Origin: CAZFER01 sp964517495
GTDB lineage: Bacteria; Hinthialibacterota; Hinthialibacteria; Hinthialibacterales; Hinthialibacteraceae
Direction of reading: 5' to 3'
Length of the DNA stretch: 64,000 nucleotides
NCBI GenBank assembly: GCA_964517495.1
Contig: CAZFER010000008.1
Location: 1 to 64,000, forward strand
A program made the position numbers and the translations under genes. This document shows, in pieces, positions 46,894-56,225 of the stretch; the first letter of the stretch is position 1, and each line of letters opens with the position of its first letter. Under the pieces are notes generated by a model, which did no database searches, was not told the origin of the DNA, and saw only the letters and a list, made by a program, of their open reading frames with translations.

Positions 46894-47637
46894 TTATGGC
46901 TTATCTTTTATCGCACGTGCCAAGGTTAAGACATAAAGATTCCCTGCCCCATTCTTATATAGTACCGAGCACAGTTCATTAACGGTCACGCCAGTGGTGA
47001 AGACATCATCGATGATCAAAATATTCTTGTGTTTGATATCATTGGGGAAATTCACTTTAAAGGCGCCTGCAAGATTATGTTGCCTTTCTTTTAATTTCAA
47101 ATTCGTTTGGGGCGATGTTCGTTTTTCCCGTTTAACAATGTTTTCCCGGCATTCTATATTGGCGAGCATGCCAAGTTGCCGTGCCAGCAAGGCGGATTGA
47201 TTAAATTCTCTTTCCCGCATGCGTTGTTTGTGAAGGGGAACGGGAAGAATGAAATCGATCGGTGTTTTCTTGTAATAGAGTTCATATCCAGGATACAACA
47301 GCTGCCCCAAAGGTTTTTCTAATGACCGAACGTAATGATATTTCAAAGCGTGGATGAGAGATCGAACTTTATCATCCCGAAAGGAAAAGATAGAGCGGGC
47401 CTTATCATAGTGGATTTCAACCAGAGAACAAGAAGGACAAGAATCAACCGGTTGTTCCACCGGAGTTCCGCAGCGTTCACATAATGGAGCCCGTAATCGT
47501 TCCAGCTCATGGAGACAGAAATCGCAAACAAACTGTTTATCATCCCACAACCGTGTGCCGCAGGCGATACAGGCGGGAGGATAGATCAGGGTCTTAATAC
47601 CAATAGAGATTTCTTTGATATATTGAGAGAGTGCCAC
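46894..47637 (-). CDS. comF: ComF family phosphoribosyltransferase-like protein
   Basis: A 247-residue ComF protein. The N-terminus has zinc-ribbon cysteines (CIACG, CDFC, CERCG, CPSC), and the C-terminal part is a PRTase fold with the PRPP motif ILIIDDVFTTGVTVNE. ComF acts in DNA uptake and ssDNA handling. The start codon is GTG at 47637, 5 bases after rmlD ends, so it is co-transcribed with it and with cinA. Confidence 0.93.
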   Translation of the reverse strand: MALSQYIKEISIGIKTLIYPPACIACGTRLWDDKQFVCDFCLHELERLRAPLCERCGTPVEQPVDSCPSCSLVEIHYDKARSIFSFRDDKVRSLIHALKYHYVRSLEKPLGQLLYPGYELYYKKTPIDFILPVPLHKQRMREREFNQSALLARQLGMLANIECRENIVKREKRTSPQTNLKLKERQHNLAGAFKVNFPNDIKHKNILIIDDVFTTGVTVNELCSVLYKNGAGNLYVLTLARAIKDKP

Positions 47638-47642
47638 GGCCT

Positions 47643-48506
47643 TTATTCACTTTTCTCTTCACGGTGTTTTAAATAATGGGCTAAAGCCTCCTGCCAAGGT
47701 GGAAGATGTGGTATATCATGTGTTTTCAGATAATTACTAACGATAACGGAATTTTTAGGCCGTTTAGCGGGTGCTCCATATTCCTTGGCAGAAACAGATT
47801 CCAACGCCACTGACAGCCCGGATTGACAAAAAATTTCTTTTGCGAATTCATACCACGAACACTGTCCACTGTTACTCAGATGATACAATCCAAATCGCTC
47901 GGCTTTAATAATTTCTCTAATCGCCTTTGCTGCATCGACTGTATAGGTCGGAGCAAGGTATTCATCGGAGACAATGCGTAATGGCGTTCCTTTTTTACCC
48001 AGCCGAAGCATGGTTTCGACGAAATTGGTTCCTTTCATTCGGCTGGGTGTTAAGCCAAATAATCCGGAAACCCGGATGATGTAATGCTTGGGCCAAATGG
48101 CTTGCACATAATGTTCACCAGCAAGTTTGGTAATGCCATACGTGTTTAGAGGTCTTGGGCAGTCGGTTTCATCATAAGGGGATTCTTTTTCGCCATCAAA
48201 TACATAGTTCGTGCTGATATGCACAAGGGGCACATCCCATTTTTTGCAAGCCAAAGCGAGGTTTCGAGGTCCCAGCGCGTTGATATTAAATGCTTTTCCG
48301 TTTTCCCGCTCACATTCATCAACACGGGTAAACGCCGCCGCGTTGATGACGAGATCAGGGGAGGTAAAAGCAATTCGTTGTTGAACTTGGGCTTCATCCG
48401 TAATTTCCATATCTTCTGATGTATAGGGTGTAACCTGGCAATCGGAAAACGAGTGGACCAGATCTGTCCCCAGTTGCCCGCGTGAACCGGCAATTAAAAC
48501 ACGCAT
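47643..48506 (-). CDS. rmlD: dTDP-4-dehydrorhamnose reductase
   Basis: A 287-residue RmlD that makes dTDP-rhamnose for surface glycans. Motifs: LIAGSRGQLGTDL (NAD(P) site), NAAAFTRVDECE, STNYVFDGEKE and the catalytic YGITK. The start is ATG 48506 with AGGAGG five bases away; an in-frame GTG at 48512 lies within that ribosome site and is rejected. rmlA and rmlB are not in the window; an RmlC-like gene is divergent 88 bases away. It leads the rmlD-comF-cinA operon. Confidence 0.93.
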   Translation of the reverse strand: MRVLIAGSRGQLGTDLVHSFSDCQVTPYTSEDMEITDEAQVQQRIAFTSPDLVINAAAFTRVDECERENGKAFNINALGPRNLALACKKWDVPLVHISTNYVFDGEKESPYDETDCPRPLNTYGITKLAGEHYVQAIWPKHYIIRVSGLFGLTPSRMKGTNFVETMLRLGKKGTPLRIVSDEYLAPTYTVDAAKAIREIIKAERFGLYHLSNSGQCSWYEFAKEIFCQSGLSVALESVSAKEYGAPAKRPKNSVIVSNYLKTHDIPHLPPWQEALAHYLKHREEKSE

Positions 48507-48594
48507 TCGCACCTCCTGAATATACCATGGGGTTTCTGACTTTTACGATTGACTGCTAGGATAGCAACATTCAACTGAAATTGAGAGGCTTGAC

Positions 48595-49044
48595 ATGATA
48601 GACGGCGTTAAAGTTATCCCTTTAAAACGGCATGCGGATGATCGTGGTTTTTTAGTTGAAATTCTGCGGGACGATGATTCTTATTACGAGCGATTCGGTC
48701 AAATTTATGTCTCTTTTCTACGCAAAGGTATTATAAAAGCCTGGCATAAGCACGAGAAACAGACGGATCATTTTTACGTGGTGTCCGGCACATCAAAGAT
48801 CGGATTATATGATGATCGGGATGCCAGTCCGACAAAGGGTGAATATCAGACGGTTGTATTAGGGGATGAGGGATTACAAAGCCTTCTTGTAATTCCACCA
48901 TTGGTTTGGCATGGCCAAATGTCGCTATCAGAAGCAACCTACTTGGTGAATATCCCCACTCAGCATTATGATCCCAATGATCCGGATGAAATCCGTGCAC
49001 CGGTCGATGCATTTAAAGATGTGTGGACCATCAAAAACCGGTAA
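48595..49044 (+). CDS. RmlC-like dTDP-sugar 3,5-epimerase or isomerase (cupin)
   Basis: A 149-residue cupin. DDRGFLVEILRDDD, QIYVSFLRKGIIKAWHKHEKQTDHF and YLVNIPTQHYDPNDPDE match RmlC-type sugar 3,5-epimerases, with the catalytic His in WHKHEKQTDHF and a conserved Tyr near the end. It is shorter than RmlC (about 180 residues), so it may act on another dTDP-6-deoxy-hexulose, for example as a 3- or 5-epimerase. It is divergent from rmlD and convergent with the APH-like gene. Confidence 0.8.
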   Translation: MIDGVKVIPLKRHADDRGFLVEILRDDDSYYERFGQIYVSFLRKGIIKAWHKHEKQTDHFYVVSGTSKIGLYDDRDASPTKGEYQTVVLGDEGLQSLLVIPPLVWHGQMSLSEATYLVNIPTQHYDPNDPDEIRAPVDAFKDVWTIKNR

Positions 49045-49050
49045 AATTTA

Positions 49051-50037
49051 TCAGAGAAACAACTGGTGTGCCTTAACTTTCATGGTTTCAACATCAGCTA
49101 GAAGATTGGTTTGATGGCCGACGATGGCGGAGTAGCTTTTTTCATCAATCGTACGGATCCACTCGCTCAATACATAATGACGAAGCGCAACCAATCCCTC
49201 CCAAAAATCCAAATTTTTTATAGGGGCATCGGTTTGTTGAACATAACGGGCTAAAAAACGGTTTGCCAAAGATCGATCATCTTTTTGTTGCAACGAAATG
49301 GACGTGAAGGCAACATCCCAACATCGCTCTGTTATAGCGGCATGTTCCCAATTGACGATGGAACGAATAAGGTTGTTTTTAATGAGGGTGTTTTCCAATT
49401 CATATTGGCCATGAACCACCACAGGGTGGGTGCGGGGGATGGTCTCCAGCTGTTTCATGGCGTTTCTAATGCAAGTATTCAGTTCTTGATTCTTTAACGC
49501 GGCTGTTCTTTGTTTCAGGTTTTTCAACACACTTGTTGTATCTATCGAGGGTAAGAGGGGATGCTTGGCCGGAACGACAGAATGGAGTTTGGCCAGTTGA
49601 TCGGCAAGTGATTCAACGGTTTTCTCTTGCATGGTTCGAAGACTACCCCCATTTTGCCACCAGGGCACGCCATCGCCAGCGTCAAAAATAATATAAGCCC
49701 TTCCAAAAGGGCGTTCTTTTGCACTAAAACAATAGGGAAAGGGTGAAGGGATGCCATGTTGATAAACATGGCGCATAACCGAATATTCTTTAGCTGTTTT
49801 AATGCTTTCCGTTCCGCTCCAAAGCGAAAACATCCCATGATGCAGCCGAAGTATGAGATGAAATTCGGCATCAGATGATTCAAGAGTGAAATAGTAGTCC
49901 TTATGGGGAAAGTTTCTATATTGGGCAAGGTTTATGGAATGAACTTTGAGCGTGGTTTCAAAAGGAAATACGCTTTTACAAACCGTTAGGATCGCATCTT
50001 CCAGCCAAACGTATGATTTCAATTCCAATACTTTCAA
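49051..50037 (-). CDS. APH-fold protein lacking catalytic residues (pseudokinase-like)
   Basis: A 328-residue protein with the fold of aminoglycoside/choline-kinase-type phosphotransferases. The N-lobe has FHLILRLHHGM (beta-3 region) and a helix with Glu84. In the catalytic loop the usual HGDxxxxN reads HGQYELEN: His209 and Asn216 are kept but the catalytic Asp is Gln211. The usual IDWE reads VNWE, so the metal-binding Asp is Asn229. Both substitutions should abolish or greatly weaken phosphotransfer, although nucleotide binding may remain. A pseudokinase role is inferred. It lies among glycan genes. Confidence 0.7.
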   Translation of the reverse strand: MKVLELKSYVWLEDAILTVCKSVFPFETTLKVHSINLAQYRNFPHKDYYFTLESSDAEFHLILRLHHGMFSLWSGTESIKTAKEYSVMRHVYQHGIPSPFPYCFSAKERPFGRAYIIFDAGDGVPWWQNGGSLRTMQEKTVESLADQLAKLHSVVPAKHPLLPSIDTTSVLKNLKQRTAALKNQELNTCIRNAMKQLETIPRTHPVVVHGQYELENTLIKNNLIRSIVNWEHAAITERCWDVAFTSISLQQKDDRSLANRFLARYVQQTDAPIKNLDFWEGLVALRHYVLSEWIRTIDEKSYSAIVGHQTNLLADVETMKVKAHQLFL

Positions 50038-50150
50038 TTGTACGCTTAGTCTTTAAGTTCATTAGATTTAAGATATACACGCTAATGTTATATATCGGTT
50101 CTAAATCCAGAAACTACAGTTTTTTTTACTTCGAAAAACCGTAATGCTTT

Positions 50151-51062
50151 TTAAGCAAATATTTCCAATGCAAGATGAAGGTTTTCTATTTTAAGAGGGA
50201 TATTCTTAAACAGCTCACCATCAACCATGGTTTGATCAATTTCTTTAATTGAAATTTCTATCCGGGATGCTCGAAGAGAGGTTACGCTAGAGTGATTCAA
50301 GTGTTCGCCAGTATTGTGTTTAAGGAAAAGTTTGAATAATTCCATGGCCTGAATATCTTCCACATAAATAACCTCAAATTGTCCGTCATCTATTTTTGAG
50401 AAGGGCGAAAGTCGGGCTTTATGTCCTGTATATTGTGAATTACACACTGCCGCGATGGGTCCCGAGAAGTTAAATGAAGGCGAACCATCAATCTTTAATT
50501 CAAATGGATACATTTTTAAATGAGTCATAAAATAAAGAAATGCGGCATTGTAACCATGCCGACCCATCAGTTTAAAACGTGTATGTCTTAACCGGCATGC
50601 TTCAGCAAAGGTCCCAAATGCGACGATATTGTGAAAATAAACCGACCGTTTATTTTCCATACCCTCTGGGGTAATCCGGCCTATGTCAACTTTTTGAGTG
50701 CGGTTTTGTATAATTCGATCGGCGGTGTCCCGCCAGGTGAACATGCCGAAATCTTTTAAAAAAGCATTTCCGGTTCCACATGGGAGGATTCCTAACCTGG
50801 CCTGCTGATGTTTACCGCTGCGCATGATGCCATTTATAACCTCAAACGCAGTGCCATCTCCCCCATAAGAGATCAGATCATTTGATCCTGAACGGACTAA
50901 GCCTTCTGCGATTTCGATAGCATGGCGCTCATGCTCGGTTTTGTGGATTTGAATTTCGATTCCATATTTAAGAAAATGAGTTGTAATGGAATGGATTTCT
51001 TTATCCAACTCATTTCGCTTAATGGTTGGATTAACGATCATATGAAAGGTTTTTGAGTCCAT
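50151..51062 (-). CDS. Diacylglycerol/sphingosine-type lipid kinase (YegS/DagK family)
   Basis: A 303-residue lipid kinase. SYGGDGTAFEVINGIMRSG holds the ATP-binding GGDGT, and GILPCGTGNAFLKDFG is the second family motif. The C-terminal beta-sandwich binds lipid (DGQFEVIYVED, TMVDGELF). It would phosphorylate diacylglycerol or a related lipid at the inner membrane. Its start overlaps the stop of a 63-residue gene (TAATG), so the two are coupled. Confidence 0.88.
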   Translation of the reverse strand: MDSKTFHMIVNPTIKRNELDKEIHSITTHFLKYGIEIQIHKTEHERHAIEIAEGLVRSGSNDLISYGGDGTAFEVINGIMRSGKHQQARLGILPCGTGNAFLKDFGMFTWRDTADRIIQNRTQKVDIGRITPEGMENKRSVYFHNIVAFGTFAEACRLRHTRFKLMGRHGYNAAFLYFMTHLKMYPFELKIDGSPSFNFSGPIAAVCNSQYTGHKARLSPFSKIDDGQFEVIYVEDIQAMELFKLFLKHNTGEHLNHSSVTSLRASRIEISIKEIDQTMVDGELFKNIPLKIENLHLALEIFA

Positions 51063-51253
51063 TAGTTTATCTTCAGATTTCTCTTTTTTGCCTGCATTTT
51101 TAGATGATTAATCCGGCTCATCACGCGTCTTAACTCTTCCATGCTCTTATCGGATTCGCCTTTTGGGATTTGTTCTTCCTGATTATCCATCATTTTCTTC
51201 AGCTTTTCGAGTTCATCAATCAGTTGTTCATCCGTATAGTTTTCAATATCCAT
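51062..51253 (-). CDS. Small coiled-coil protein coupled to the lipid kinase
   Basis: A 63-residue very charged helical protein (DELEKLKKMMDNQEEQIPKG ... RRVMSRINHLKMQAKKRNLK). No family is recognised. Translational coupling to the lipid kinase (stop and start share one base) makes it a likely partner or regulator. Confidence 0.6.
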   Translation of the reverse strand: MDIENYTDEQLIDELEKLKKMMDNQEEQIPKGESDKSMEELRRVMSRINHLKMQAKKRNLKIN

Positions 51254-51398
51254 GAGATTTTCTCTCTTTCAAATCTGTTTGTATGAATAGAATACCAAAC
51301 AGGAATTTTTTGAAGAGTCATATATACTGATATAATGATTTTGGAAAGAGTCAATATTGTGGAATGAATTCCCACAATAAAAAGAATGGAATTAAGGT

Positions 51399-52445
51399 AT
51401 GGATAGTAAAACCAGATCGTCCAGATTTTGGCCGCAAGGAAAGGAATATTATTACGTTATTCTGTTGATCGCAGCGATCGTTGTTTGCGGCATCATTACC
51501 TATGGAAATGTTTTAGATAAAATCGAACAACTGTGCAATGGCAATCCCAAATTTTCAACTTCTTCCTTCAATGTAAAAAAAGCAAGTATTCCAGTGGATC
51601 AGATTTTTCATGGTGGTCCTCCAAAAGACGGGATTCCTTCTTTGACCAATCCATCCTTTGTTCCAGCATCTTCCGCATCGTATATGAAAGCGCCTGATCG
51701 AGTGATTGGTTTTTTTCATAAGGGTAAAACACGTGCATACCCTTTAAAAATCTTATCATGGCATGAATGCGTTAATGACACGATCGAAGGAGTGCCTATA
51801 GCAGTTACTTACTGCCCGCTTTGTGATTCATCCGCGGTGTTTGAACGGACGGTAGAAGGAGAAGTCCTTGAGTTTGGCATTTCGGGCCTGTTGTACCAAA
51901 GCAACATGCTCTTGTTTGACCGGCGGGATGATCCCCAACAGGAAAGCTTGTGGTCTCAATTGATGGGAAAAGCCGTGGTTGGTCCTAAAACGGGTACCGA
52001 ACTAAAATGCCTTCCATTTCAGTTAATGAGCTGGGAGGCATGGAAAGAGCTTTACCCTGAAACCAGCGTGCTTTCCATCTATACCGGTCATAGCCGGTGT
52101 TATGATATTAATTCGTATAAGGATTATTTTAATTCTGAACGATTGGCTTATCCCATAAATCATCACAGCAAGCAATTTGAAAAGAAAGAACAGATATTGG
52201 GGCTGCGCATTGGCAATCAATATAAAGCAATTCCTCTTCAATGCCTTGATCCAAATCAAACCTCCATAATTGATAAGGTGGCAGGGAAAACAATTACGTT
52301 AAAACGCCTTCCTTCCGGTCAAATCAGGGTGGATGCAGATCAAGGAGTGGATGTATTTCGAACCTTTTGGTTCGCGTGGTATACCTTTTATCCAGAGACC
52401 GATATGTATAAAGGGGATGCCTTGTTGGTTCGTTCAGGGGAATAA
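51399..52445 (+). CDS. DUF3179 domain protein, membrane-anchored
   Basis: A 348-residue protein. A membrane helix at about residues 17-36 is followed by the DUF3179 domain: ISLTNPSFV-like text, YPLKILSWHECVND, VTYCPLCDSSAVFERT, DRRDDPQQESLWSQLMGKAV and PETSVLS. The CPLC motif is typical of the family and might bind metal or form a disulfide outside the cytoplasm. The reaction is unknown. It is followed by the Fic operator region. Confidence 0.85.
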   Translation: MDSKTRSSRFWPQGKEYYYVILLIAAIVVCGIITYGNVLDKIEQLCNGNPKFSTSSFNVKKASIPVDQIFHGGPPKDGIPSLTNPSFVPASSASYMKAPDRVIGFFHKGKTRAYPLKILSWHECVNDTIEGVPIAVTYCPLCDSSAVFERTVEGEVLEFGISGLLYQSNMLLFDRRDDPQQESLWSQLMGKAVVGPKTGTELKCLPFQLMSWEAWKELYPETSVLSIYTGHSRCYDINSYKDYFNSERLAYPINHHSKQFEKKEQILGLRIGNQYKAIPLQCLDPNQTSIIDKVAGKTITLKRLPSGQIRVDADQGVDVFRTFWFAWYTFYPETDMYKGDALLVRSGE

Positions 52446-52521
52446 AACATTACTTTTATACGTTCTCACCTTTTCCTGCAATCAAATACTAAATGAATCC
52501 TTCTGTCGCTCTGCCTATTCA

Positions 52522-52650
52522 ATATTAAAGGCTACCTATAATATAAAGCGAAATCCTTTCCATATTATAGGCTGCCTATAATATGGAGCATTATTTCTGC
52601 TATATTATAGGTTAACTATAATAAAGAGGCAGAAAAAGGCTATGTTATAA
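52522..52650. promoter_or_regulatory. 40-bp-phased operator array upstream of fic
   Basis: Three 23-base palindromes start at 52522, 52562 and 52602, and a degenerate half-site starts at 52642, so the period is exactly 40 bases. The middle copy is a perfect palindrome, ATATTATAGG-CTG-CCTATAATAT; the third has one mismatched pair. The 17-base linkers are only loosely alike. The array ends 15 bases before the Fic start, so bound protein would cover the promoter. The C-terminal winged helix of the Fic protein is the natural binder. Confidence 0.85.
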
Positions 52651-52665
52651 GTATGGTATGGGGAA

Positions 52666-53847
52666 ATGAATGAATCAAACCATCAGACAAGGGCTGGCAG
52701 GTACGTAAATCAAACGGGTGGGTATAGGGCATTTATTCCATCTCCATTACCGCCGAATCCTCCTGTTCGTCTCGAAGGGGATTTGCAAAACTTTTTATCG
52801 CTTGCTGACCGAGCGCTTGGACGGTTGGATGGCTCTATTCAAACCTTGCCGCATCCTGACCTTTTTGTGGCCATGTATGTACGCAAGGAAGCTGTGCTTT
52901 CCAGCCAAATAGAAGGTACCCAAAGTTCTCTACAAGATGTGTTGGCTGCTGAAGCCCGTGTCCTCTCTCCAGAACAGCCTGGCGATATTAATGAAGTTTT
53001 TAATTATATTCGTGCAATGAATAGAGGATTAGAACATCTTCGGGAATTGCCGGTATCCGTTCGCCTTATTCGTGAAATTCATGCTGAACTGGTGAAAGGA
53101 ACTCGCGGGCAGCATTTGACACCGGGTGAAATGCGAAAAACTCAAAACTGGATTGGTCCCAGTGGTTGCACGCTCTCAGAAGCCATATTTGTTCCACCCC
53201 CACCCCATGAGTTACCTCATGCGATGAGTCAGCTGGAGAATTTTATACATACAGATCCAGGGCTACCTCTATTGATTAAAATTGGCTTCGTCCATGCTCA
53301 GTTTGAAACAATACACCCTTTTCTAGATGGGAACGGCCGGCTTGGACGATTACTTATCACTTTTCTGCTATGTGAAAATGAGGTTCTGCAGAAGCCTGTA
53401 CTGTACCTCTCCTATTATTTTAAACGATACCGCCAGAAATATTACGATTCTCTGCAATTCGTTCGTGATAAGGGGGATTGGGAACAATGGCTCCTATTTT
53501 TTCTTCAAGGGGTATTTGAAGTTAGTCAACAAGCAACTCAAATTACGCGGCAAATCCTGGAATTACGAGAACAACACCGTCAACTCATTACCGACAAATT
53601 TGGTCGTATAGCTGGTAATGGGCACCGTTTAATTGAATATCTTTTTGAACATCCCATTGTTATGGTTAATAATATTAAAGAACTTACAGGCACTTCTTAT
53701 GCCGCTGCGAATAATTTAGTGGATCAATTTGTTAAGCATGGGATTTTGAAAGAGTTCTCTGGTTTAAAGCGAAATCGCCGATTTATTTATCAAGACTACA
53801 TTCACCTTTTCCAGGACGACTCAGGAGAAAATGTTCAGTCATATTAA
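52666..53847 (+). CDS. Fic family AMPylase with N-terminal inhibitory helix and winged-helix tail
   Basis: A 393-residue Fic protein. The N-terminal Fic_N region contains the inhibitory helix SSQIEG (Ser79, Glu83), which makes it a class II self-inhibited enzyme. The active-site motif HPFLDGNGRLGR begins at His217 (HPFx[D/E]GNGRxxR, complete). The flap and helical part follow, and residues 310-390 are a winged helix (NNIKELTGTSYAAANNLVDQ, KHGILKEF). It would transfer AMP or UMP to a protein target. The four-site operator array upstream suggests strict autorepression. It may be part of a solitary Fic regulatory or defence unit. Confidence 0.92.
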   Translation: MNESNHQTRAGRYVNQTGGYRAFIPSPLPPNPPVRLEGDLQNFLSLADRALGRLDGSIQTLPHPDLFVAMYVRKEAVLSSQIEGTQSSLQDVLAAEARVLSPEQPGDINEVFNYIRAMNRGLEHLRELPVSVRLIREIHAELVKGTRGQHLTPGEMRKTQNWIGPSGCTLSEAIFVPPPPHELPHAMSQLENFIHTDPGLPLLIKIGFVHAQFETIHPFLDGNGRLGRLLITFLLCENEVLQKPVLYLSYYFKRYRQKYYDSLQFVRDKGDWEQWLLFFLQGVFEVSQQATQITRQILELREQHRQLITDKFGRIAGNGHRLIEYLFEHPIVMVNNIKELTGTSYAAANNLVDQFVKHGILKEFSGLKRNRRFIYQDYIHLFQDDSGENVQSY

Positions 53848-53886
53848 TAGATAAAAACCATTACAAAAGGGTGTCTTTTTGGCATA

Positions 53887-54834
53887 TTAATATCCATAAA
53901 AAGGTTTTTCCCATTCATATTGGTTTTTTAATCCTTCTCTCAGCTTCACTTTGGGTTGAAATTCCAATAGGAGTTGGGCTTTTTCCGTATCCGCCCAGGT
54001 GTCTCGAACGTCGCCTCGAATAGCTGGATTGTATTCCAAAATGGGTTGAGTGCCGGCGATTTCTCCCAAAATCTTTAATGTTTCATTCAATGATGTTCGG
54101 CTTCCACCCCCTAAATTAAGGATCTCACCCTCGATCGGTTTTTCTGAGGCGGCAATATTGGCATCCACAATGTCGGACACATAAGTAAAATCTCTGGTTT
54201 GTTTTCCATCTCCTAGCACTTTAATCGTTTTGTTTTCCAAAAGCGCTTTGATAAAAATGTGAAAGGCCATGTCAGGCCGTTGACGTGGTCCATAAACAGT
54301 AAAATACCGCAATGAAACCACCGGGATTTTGTAATTGGCATGATAAAGCATACACAGGTGCTCGGCGGCTAGTTTGGTGGTCCCGTAGGGAGAGTATGGA
54401 CGGGGTAATGAATCTTCAGCGGTTGGCAAGCGGTCTACATTACCGTATATGGATGACGATGAAGAATAAATAACTTTGATCGGTTTGCCGGTGGATTTAA
54501 TCATTTCCAGCAATCGTTGGGTGGCCAGAATGTTGTTGTTGGTATACTCCTGAAATTTATCACCCCAACTTCCTCGAACCCCTGGCTGTCCAGCCGTGTG
54601 AAAAACACAATCAACGGTTTCAAGGTGGTCACGAAAGTCCGTTTGGTTTAAGTCACATTCGATAAAAGTGAAATTCTCTTCGTTTTTTAAATGGGCAAGG
54701 TTATAGGTTTTGGTTTCTCTCGCATAATATGAGGTTAAGCAATCGATTCCGATAACCCGATCGTTTCGTTGGATTAGTTTTTCACAGAGATGGCTGCCAA
54801 TAAAACCTGCGCATCCGGTAACCAATGCATTCAT
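53887..54834 (-). CDS. NAD-dependent sugar epimerase (UDP-glucuronate/UDP-glucose 4-epimerase-like)
   Basis: A 315-residue extended SDR. VTGCAGFIGSHL is the NAD motif, SSSSSIYGN and YGTTK (catalytic Tyr/Lys) follow, then RYFTVYGPRQRPDMA and the substrate site FIKALLENKTIKVLGDG and TRDFTYVSDI. This combination is common in UDP-glucuronate 4-epimerases and related enzymes. It is divergent from a GT4 gene, suggesting joint surface-glycan synthesis. Confidence 0.9.
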   Translation of the reverse strand: MNALVTGCAGFIGSHLCEKLIQRNDRVIGIDCLTSYYARETKTYNLAHLKNEENFTFIECDLNQTDFRDHLETVDCVFHTAGQPGVRGSWGDKFQEYTNNNILATQRLLEMIKSTGKPIKVIYSSSSSIYGNVDRLPTAEDSLPRPYSPYGTTKLAAEHLCMLYHANYKIPVVSLRYFTVYGPRQRPDMAFHIFIKALLENKTIKVLGDGKQTRDFTYVSDIVDANIAASEKPIEGEILNLGGGSRTSLNETLKILGEIAGTQPILEYNPAIRGDVRDTWADTEKAQLLLEFQPKVKLREGLKNQYEWEKPFYGY

Positions 54835-55015
54835 TTTTTATTACTCCATGACGGGAACAATGAATTGTTGGACATACTAAAAGTTCTTATTTTCCAATAC
54901 AATAAGCCGTTTAAGTTATATGGGATGTACTTTACTCGATCTTTCATTCTTATTCACCCCGTGGAAGAAGATGAAATTGAATATTGCCGCTATGAAATTA
55001 AAGGATGATGAATAA

Positions 55016-56125
55016 ATGAATGTTACTCTGGTCGCTTTGTTTGCCTATAAGTTATTCGATCCGGATGAACCCAGGCAGTTTGGCGGTGCGGAATTACAGT
55101 TGTTATTACTTTCCAAAGAAATCGCCAGGAAACATGGCGTAACGGTTCAACTTATCACACGCGGAAGAGGGCCATATCGTTATTTTAAACAGGATGGAAT
55201 ACATGTTTACAAACTTCCCTATTATCAATCACGTTGGAAACGATCATTTTTGGGTATTTTCGATATATTGCGAGCCCTTTTCTCGTTAAAAACAGACATT
55301 TATGTACAACGTGGACGCGGTTTGGAAACCGGCTTGACCGCTTTTGTTGCCCAATGGAAAAAAAAGCCCTTTCTTTTCATGTCCGCCCACATGTGGGATA
55401 TTGATGGCTCCATGTCCAAAGCGGAAGGATGTATCGTCAGCCAAACCTATCTGTATGGATTAAAACGGGCCTCGTTTATTACCACACAGTCGAATGAACA
55501 AAAAGCATTATTAAAACAAAGACACCAACGGGACAGTGTGGTGATTCAATCCGCCCACCAAATTCCAGAAACGATTCCCGAAGACAAATCAGGCGTGCTA
55601 TGGATAGGCCGTTGTGAACCGTGGAAAAATCCCGAACTATATCTTTCGCTGGCGGAAAAAATCCCCGATCGCCGCTTTACCATGGTGTGCCCTAAAACCA
55701 CCTTCGAGGAGAAGTATGAGCGCCTGGTTGCGTGGGCAGAGAAATTAACCAATGTGGATTTTCTTCCCGGAGTGACTTTTGATGAGACGGAAAAGTTATT
55801 TGAGTGCCATCAACTCTTTGTGAATACTTCATTGCAAGAGGGATTTCCTAATACGTTTGTGCAAGCTTTAAAGTGGGGTACTCCTGTTGTTTCCCTCAAT
55901 GTTGATCCGGATGGCTTTTTGCATGCCCATGAAATGGGGGTGTGCAATCAAGGTGATTTTGAAAAAATGACTGAATCGGTGCATGTTTTACTCTCGGATG
56001 CAGCGAATTGGTCAGAATATAGCCGGAATGCACGGCAATATGCGATACAGAACCATGATTTAAAAACAATCTCAGAGACTTTTTATAAGATCATCAAAGA
56101 TACGGTGGGCAAAACATCACTTTAG
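55016..56125 (+). CDS. Glycosyltransferase family 4 protein
   Basis: A 369-residue GT-B glycosyltransferase. RQFGGAELQLLLLSKEIAR at the start is the acceptor-side motif, SGVLWIGRCEPWKNPELYLS is the hinge region, and FVNTSLQEGFPNTFVQALKW contains the E-x7-E-like donor motif (EGFPNTFVQA). It is a retaining sugar transferase of a surface-glycan pathway. The long leader of 180 bases is shared with the divergent epimerase. Confidence 0.9.
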   Translation: MNVTLVALFAYKLFDPDEPRQFGGAELQLLLLSKEIARKHGVTVQLITRGRGPYRYFKQDGIHVYKLPYYQSRWKRSFLGIFDILRALFSLKTDIYVQRGRGLETGLTAFVAQWKKKPFLFMSAHMWDIDGSMSKAEGCIVSQTYLYGLKRASFITTQSNEQKALLKQRHQRDSVVIQSAHQIPETIPEDKSGVLWIGRCEPWKNPELYLSLAEKIPDRRFTMVCPKTTFEEKYERLVAWAEKLTNVDFLPGVTFDETEKLFECHQLFVNTSLQEGFPNTFVQALKWGTPVVSLNVDPDGFLHAHEMGVCNQGDFEKMTESVHVLLSDAANWSEYSRNARQYAIQNHDLKTISETFYKIIKDTVGKTSL

Positions 56126-56167
56126 GAGAAGAAGACCTATTAAACTTGAATAAAGGGCCTAAAAATG

Positions 56168-56204
56168 AATGAAGCGGCACTGTTGGCAGTACCGCATTCA
56201 TTCA
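56168..56204 (+). terminator. Terminator hairpin of the GT4 gene
   Basis: GAATGAAGCGGCACTG pairs with CAGTACCGCATTCATTC (one mismatch and one bulge) around a four-base loop. No T-run follows. Confidence 0.55.
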
Positions 56205-56225
56205 CATCGTCCTCAACTCTGGAAA

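Noticed and set aside
52522..52650. CRISPR-like array because of regular 40-base spacing
   Set aside because: The repeats are palindromic AT-rich operators with loosely similar linkers, only three or four units, placed right before a regulator-containing gene; no cas genes are present.
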